Source: Acidobacteriota bacterium
GTDB lineage: Bacteria; Acidobacteriota; Vicinamibacteria; Vicinamibacterales; UBA2999
Length of the DNA stretch: 64,000 nt
Reading direction: 5' to 3'
Assembly: GCA_947482665.1 (NCBI GenBank)
Contig: CANKJK010000002.1
Span: forward strand, 248,001 to 312,000
The notes beneath the pieces are model-generated. The model made no database searches and was not told the DNA's origin. It worked only from the letters and a program-made list of their open reading frames with translations. Position numbers and translations under genes: made by a program. Each line of letters begins with the position of its first letter. Position 1 is the stretch's first letter. This document shows positions 61,098 through 64,000 of the stretch, piece by piece.

Positions 61098-62792
61098 CTA
61101 GAGCCCCGCGACGCTGACGAAGCGCGGCTCGATATCCACCGGCACGTCGTTCAGGCGGTCGAGCACGGCTTTCACCTGCGGCCGGATGACGCCCTGTGTG
61201 TCGATGAGCGCCCGGGCCGCGGCGTAGTCGCCCTTCGCCTGCATCGTCATCAGGTCGCGCGTCAGGTCGGCCACGTTCTGCTTGATGCGCGAGGCATCGA
61301 TGGCAAAGGTGCCGTCTGCCGCCACCGTCACGCCCCCGTGGTCGAGGAAGTAGTTGAGCTGAATCGCGATGCCGCGCCCGTGCGCCTCGTTGATGCCGAA
61401 GCGGATGGACCGGAAGCAGGAGGCCAGGAACGTCGTGTAGATCTGCGGCTCCAGCGCCTTCGGCAGCGTGCCCTTGTCGATCAGGTACTGCAGTGCCCAG
61501 AGGCCGGAGATATCCGCCTTGGCTTCTTCCGTGGCGCTGTAGGTGTCTTTGAACTCCAGCCGGACCGTCGAGGCCTTACCGCCCACCGTGATGTTGTGCG
61601 GCCCGAGGCCGTGCATCAGCTCGTGCATCAGGATGTGCGTGAAGAAGGCGTCGAACGAAACCTGCGCCTGGTCCTTCTGCGAGAGTGCCACCTTCGAGAT
61701 GGGCACCAGCACCATCTGGAATTTGGCCTGCTGGTTGTTCTTCAGCATCACCCGCTTGGAGCCTTTCTCCTTGATGACGCGCTCGTCATTCGGGAGGTTG
61801 AAGGCCGCCGTCTGCACGGCGCGGTTGCCATCGCCCCCTGAGAACACCGTGTTCAGCACGCGAATGGGCGCCATCGCTCCGAGCGACGTGTTCCGGAGGG
61901 ACGGCTCAATCGGCAGGTGGTCTTCCAGCTCCTGCAGCTCCGCGCTCAGGTGCTTCAGTTTGTCCGTCTCGGCATCATCACGGATGCCGATGAAGGCCTC
62001 AAAGGCCGCCTTGTAGCCAAACCACTCGTCTTCGTAGGTTTCGTAGGGGCCAATCGTCGGCTCGATCGAGGCCTCCAGCTCCATCCACGCCACGTCGCTC
62101 GCGTAGTAGTCGTTGCTGATGAAGGCCGCCGCGCGCTTCTCGAGGAAGGCCCTGAGCGTCGGCTGCGTGGTGAGCGCCGCCGCCTCGCGCAGCAGCGCCG
62201 CCGCCTGCCCCAGCTCGCCCTGATACTCCTGGCTGTAGGGCACCGAGAGGAACTTGCCGTCCGGCCCGCGACGGATCGTCGTGAAGTAGCTCGTGGCCGC
62301 CTCGTGCTGCGCCGGGGGCAGCGACTTGATCCACGCCTCCACCTCGGCCTTCGTGGCGCCAGCCGGATAGAAGTTGCCTTCGTCGAGGCGCTTGCCCACG
62401 CCCGGAACGAACGCCTCGAAGTGGTCGAGCCGAGACCACGGCCCCTTGTTGATCAGAAAGTAGTGCAGGCGTGCCTTGCCTTCGGGCGATTCGTCCTGCA
62501 GGAGCGAGAGGAGGAGCGATTCGTTCCCCGCCCAGGCCTGACGCAGGAAGAGCGCGTCCATCAAGCGAGCCGCCGCCACAATCTTGCCGAGCGCCTTCCG
62601 TTCGTTCTCCGGAAGGGCCTGCACATCGGCCACGAGGTCGACAGGGGCGAAGCGCGCCGCCATCTGGGTGAGGCGCGTGGCCTCGGCGGATGGCGCGGGG
62701 GTCTTAGGAACCGTGGAGGACGGGCCCGAGGAGGGCGCCGAGCAGGACATCGTGAACATGGCAAGCACCGTGAGCAGAATGGCCGAACGCAT
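61098..62792 (-). CDS. M49-family (dipeptidyl peptidase III-like) lipoprotein
   Basis: The lipoprotein of about 564 residues has a lipobox (FTMSC) and the zinc motif HELMH followed by EEAKAD, the bacterial counterpart of the M49 HExxxH and EECRAD motifs. DPP III cleaves dipeptides from the N terminus of oligopeptides. Here the zinc spacing is HExxH, one residue shorter than in classical DPP III, so peptidase type and activity need proof. ATG 62792 has AGAGGT at 5 bases; the open frame to 62888 overlaps yqgE. Confidence 0.86.
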   Translation of the reverse strand: MRSAILLTVLAMFTMSCSAPSSGPSSTVPKTPAPSAEATRLTQMAARFAPVDLVADVQALPENERKALGKIVAAARLMDALFLRQAWAGNESLLLSLLQDESPEGKARLHYFLINKGPWSRLDHFEAFVPGVGKRLDEGNFYPAGATKAEVEAWIKSLPPAQHEAATSYFTTIRRGPDGKFLSVPYSQEYQGELGQAAALLREAAALTTQPTLRAFLEKRAAAFISNDYYASDVAWMELEASIEPTIGPYETYEDEWFGYKAAFEAFIGIRDDAETDKLKHLSAELQELEDHLPIEPSLRNTSLGAMAPIRVLNTVFSGGDGNRAVQTAAFNLPNDERVIKEKGSKRVMLKNNQQAKFQMVLVPISKVALSQKDQAQVSFDAFFTHILMHELMHGLGPHNITVGGKASTVRLEFKDTYSATEEAKADISGLWALQYLIDKGTLPKALEPQIYTTFLASCFRSIRFGINEAHGRGIAIQLNYFLDHGGVTVAADGTFAIDASRIKQNVADLTRDLMTMQAKGDYAAARALIDTQGVIRPQVKAVLDRLNDVPVDIEPRFVSVAGL

Positions 62793-62818
62793 GGCGACCT
62801 CTGAAGGAACGGACGTGC

Positions 62819-63388
62819 TCAGTGCACGCCCGAGCTTTGCTGGAACGATGACGGCGCCGCGCCGATGCGGCTCAGCGCCGTTTCCCACATCTGATCGGAC
62901 GGCACACCGAAGATGAGCTGTGGATCAACCGGCAGCGTCAGCCAGCCCGACTCCGTCAGCTCCTTTTCCAGTTGCCCCGCGCCCCAGCCGGCGTAGCCCG
63001 CGATCACGCGGACCTTGCTCGTCGGCGGCGCCTGCAGCAGTTGCAACGTGAGCGACTGCGAGGCCGAGAGCAGCACGCCGGGGCAGATCTCCCGCTGGTC
63101 TTCCTCCGGCCCCTGCGGCTCCGACATCAGCACCCACGTGCGCTGCTGATCCACCGGACCCCCGATCCACAGATGCACCGTCGGGTCCACATGCACCGGC
63201 GTTTCCGGCTTCACGAGCGACCAGGCCGGTTCCGTCATCTGGCGATTGACCACCAGACCGAACGCGCCATCCGAGGTGTAGTCGCAGAGCAGGACGACCG
63301 TCTTCGCGAAGTTCGGGTCGTTCATCTGCGGCATGGACACGAGCATGAGCGGGGCCGCCGAGGGCGTGTCCGGGGTTTCCGAGTTCAT
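62819..63388 (-). CDS. YqgE/AlgH family protein
   Basis: The 189-residue protein has the typical N-terminal PLMLVSMPQMNDPNFAKTVVLLCDYTSDGAFGLVVNR and, later, VRVIAGYAGWGAGQLEKEL, a full match to YqgE. The family is conserved and has no established activity. Its start overlaps the queG stop by 4 bases (ATGA), so it follows queG in the operon. Confidence 0.94.
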   Translation of the reverse strand: MNSETPDTPSAAPLMLVSMPQMNDPNFAKTVVLLCDYTSDGAFGLVVNRQMTEPAWSLVKPETPVHVDPTVHLWIGGPVDQQRTWVLMSEPQGPEEDQREICPGVLLSASQSLTLQLLQAPPTSKVRVIAGYAGWGAGQLEKELTESGWLTLPVDPQLIFGVPSDQMWETALSRIGAAPSSFQQSSGVH

Positions 63389-64000
63389 GCCTTGATTCTA
63401 ATGTGTCGCTGCACCAGTGCGTCGGCCGCAGATGGACGGTCCGGGCTTTCTTCAGCCAGTGCCGCGCGGTCTTCCTCCGCCCCGCTCGCCTGCAGCGCCA
63501 GCGCCAGATTGCGCCGCAGCATCGGGAGCTTCGCCCGCGTCATCGCGCTCCCCTTCGTCAGGCCACGCAGGTCCGCATCCGGCATCCGCCAGAGGGCGGC
63601 GGAGGTCGCGCCATCCAGCCCGGACCGGGGCTGCCACACCGGGTCCGTGCTCACCGCCGGAGCCTGATTGAACGGACAGACGTCCTGGCACACATCGCAC
63701 CCATAGACGCGGTTGCCCAGGCCCGCGCGGAGCTCCTCAGGGATGTCGCCCCGCTCTTCGATCGTCAGATACGACAGGCACCGGCGCGAGTCCACCACGT
63801 GCGGCTCCACAATCGCCTGGGTGGGACACGCCTCGATGCACAGCGTGCAGGTGCCGCACTGGTCCACCGCCGGCACATCAGCCGCCAGCTCCAGCGTCGT
63901 CACGATTTCGGAGAGGAAGAGCCACGAACCCAGCCGCTCGCTGATGACGCAGGCGTGCTTGCCGATCCAGCCCAGGCCGGCATATTGCGCGAAGATGCGC
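63385..64000 (-). CDS. queG: Epoxyqueuosine reductase QueG, 5' end outside the window
   Basis: The frame is open to the right edge; about 205 residues remain. Upstream residues spell out AGLGWIGKHACVISERLGSWLFL and EIVTTLEL, typical of QueG. Two [4Fe-4S]-type cysteine clusters follow (CGTCTLCIEACP and CDVCQDVCP). A C-terminal HEAT-like part precedes the stop. QueG uses cobalamin to reduce epoxyqueuosine to queuosine in tRNA. Confidence 0.94.
   Translation of the reverse strand, partial: RIFAQYAGLGWIGKHACVISERLGSWLFLSEIVTTLELAADVPAVDQCGTCTLCIEACPTQAIVEPHVVDSRRCLSYLTIEERGDIPEELRAGLGNRVYGCDVCQDVCPFNQAPAVSTDPVWQPRSGLDGATSAALWRMPDADLRGLTKGSAMTRAKLPMLRRNLALALQASGAEEDRAALAEESPDRPSAADALVQRHIRIKA

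Overview
The window is a GC-rich, gene-dense bacterial chromosome segment. Lipoprotein signals, an outer-membrane efflux protein, beta-barrel-like proteins and a pseudopilin indicate a Gram-negative cell. Clustered DUF1552 and DUF1592 proteins, secreted c-type cytochromes, a cytochrome-DUF1080 fusion and a glycine-rich pseudopilin together suggest Acidobacteriota, probably the Vicinamibacteria. That placement is inference from gene content; no rRNA or tRNA gene was recognised in the window.

Layout. 1-6.6 kb: the 3' end of a sensor kinase, an SDR oxidoreductase, an SMR transporter, a response regulator, secreted proteins and two c-type cytochromes, one fused to a DUF1080 domain. 6.6-16.2 kb: a long minus-strand run that reads peptidase (DUF885), DUF1552, c-type cytochrome (frame broken at an 8-C tract), DUF1592/cytochrome, DUF1552, ankyrin protein and quinone oxidoreductase. 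16.3-24.2 kb: a czcCBA-like heavy-metal efflux operon whose own response regulator and kinase follow it. 24.3-27.4 kb: a diheme cytochrome, DUF1653, DinB-fold and membrane proteins.

28.1-36.3 kb: the most unusual region. Nine minus-strand transcription units lie between ten short imperfect inverted repeats. The repeats have the R''/R' boxes (RYYYAAC and GTTRRRY) and, in most cases, the extrahelical G expected of integron attC recombination sites. No integrase is present. I read this as a CALIN, a cluster of attC sites lacking an integron-integrase. Its cargo is a HepT/MntA toxin-antitoxin pair, an Mrr-like nuclease, a DUF2971 protein, a SieB-like membrane protein, a c-type cytochrome, a voltage-gated channel paired with TerC, a GNAT acetyltransferase, unknown proteins and one apparently geneless cassette. 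A group of tight hairpins at 36.37-36.58 kb marks the upstream edge.

36.6-46.8 kb: AIM24-family protein, ABC exporter, ApaG, UbiD decarboxylase, DinB-fold protein, EttA, a pseudopilin with a 10-fold GGGLQ repeat, and a MASE1 sensor/response-regulator pair. 46.9-58.5 kb: M16 peptidase diverging from dUTPase, DNA polymerase IV, a two-domain cyclophilin, an ExeA-like ATPase, RsgA, TerC, BipA/TypA and an FmdB zinc ribbon. 58.5-64 kb: a three-gene operon (His-rich outer-membrane protein, cytochrome c, His-rich periplasmic protein), an M49-like peptidase lipoprotein, YqgE and a partial QueG.

Several genes have a TANNNT-like -10 box exactly 6 nt before the start codon and no usual leader (czcC, pseudopilin, dut, typA), which suggests leaderless transcripts.
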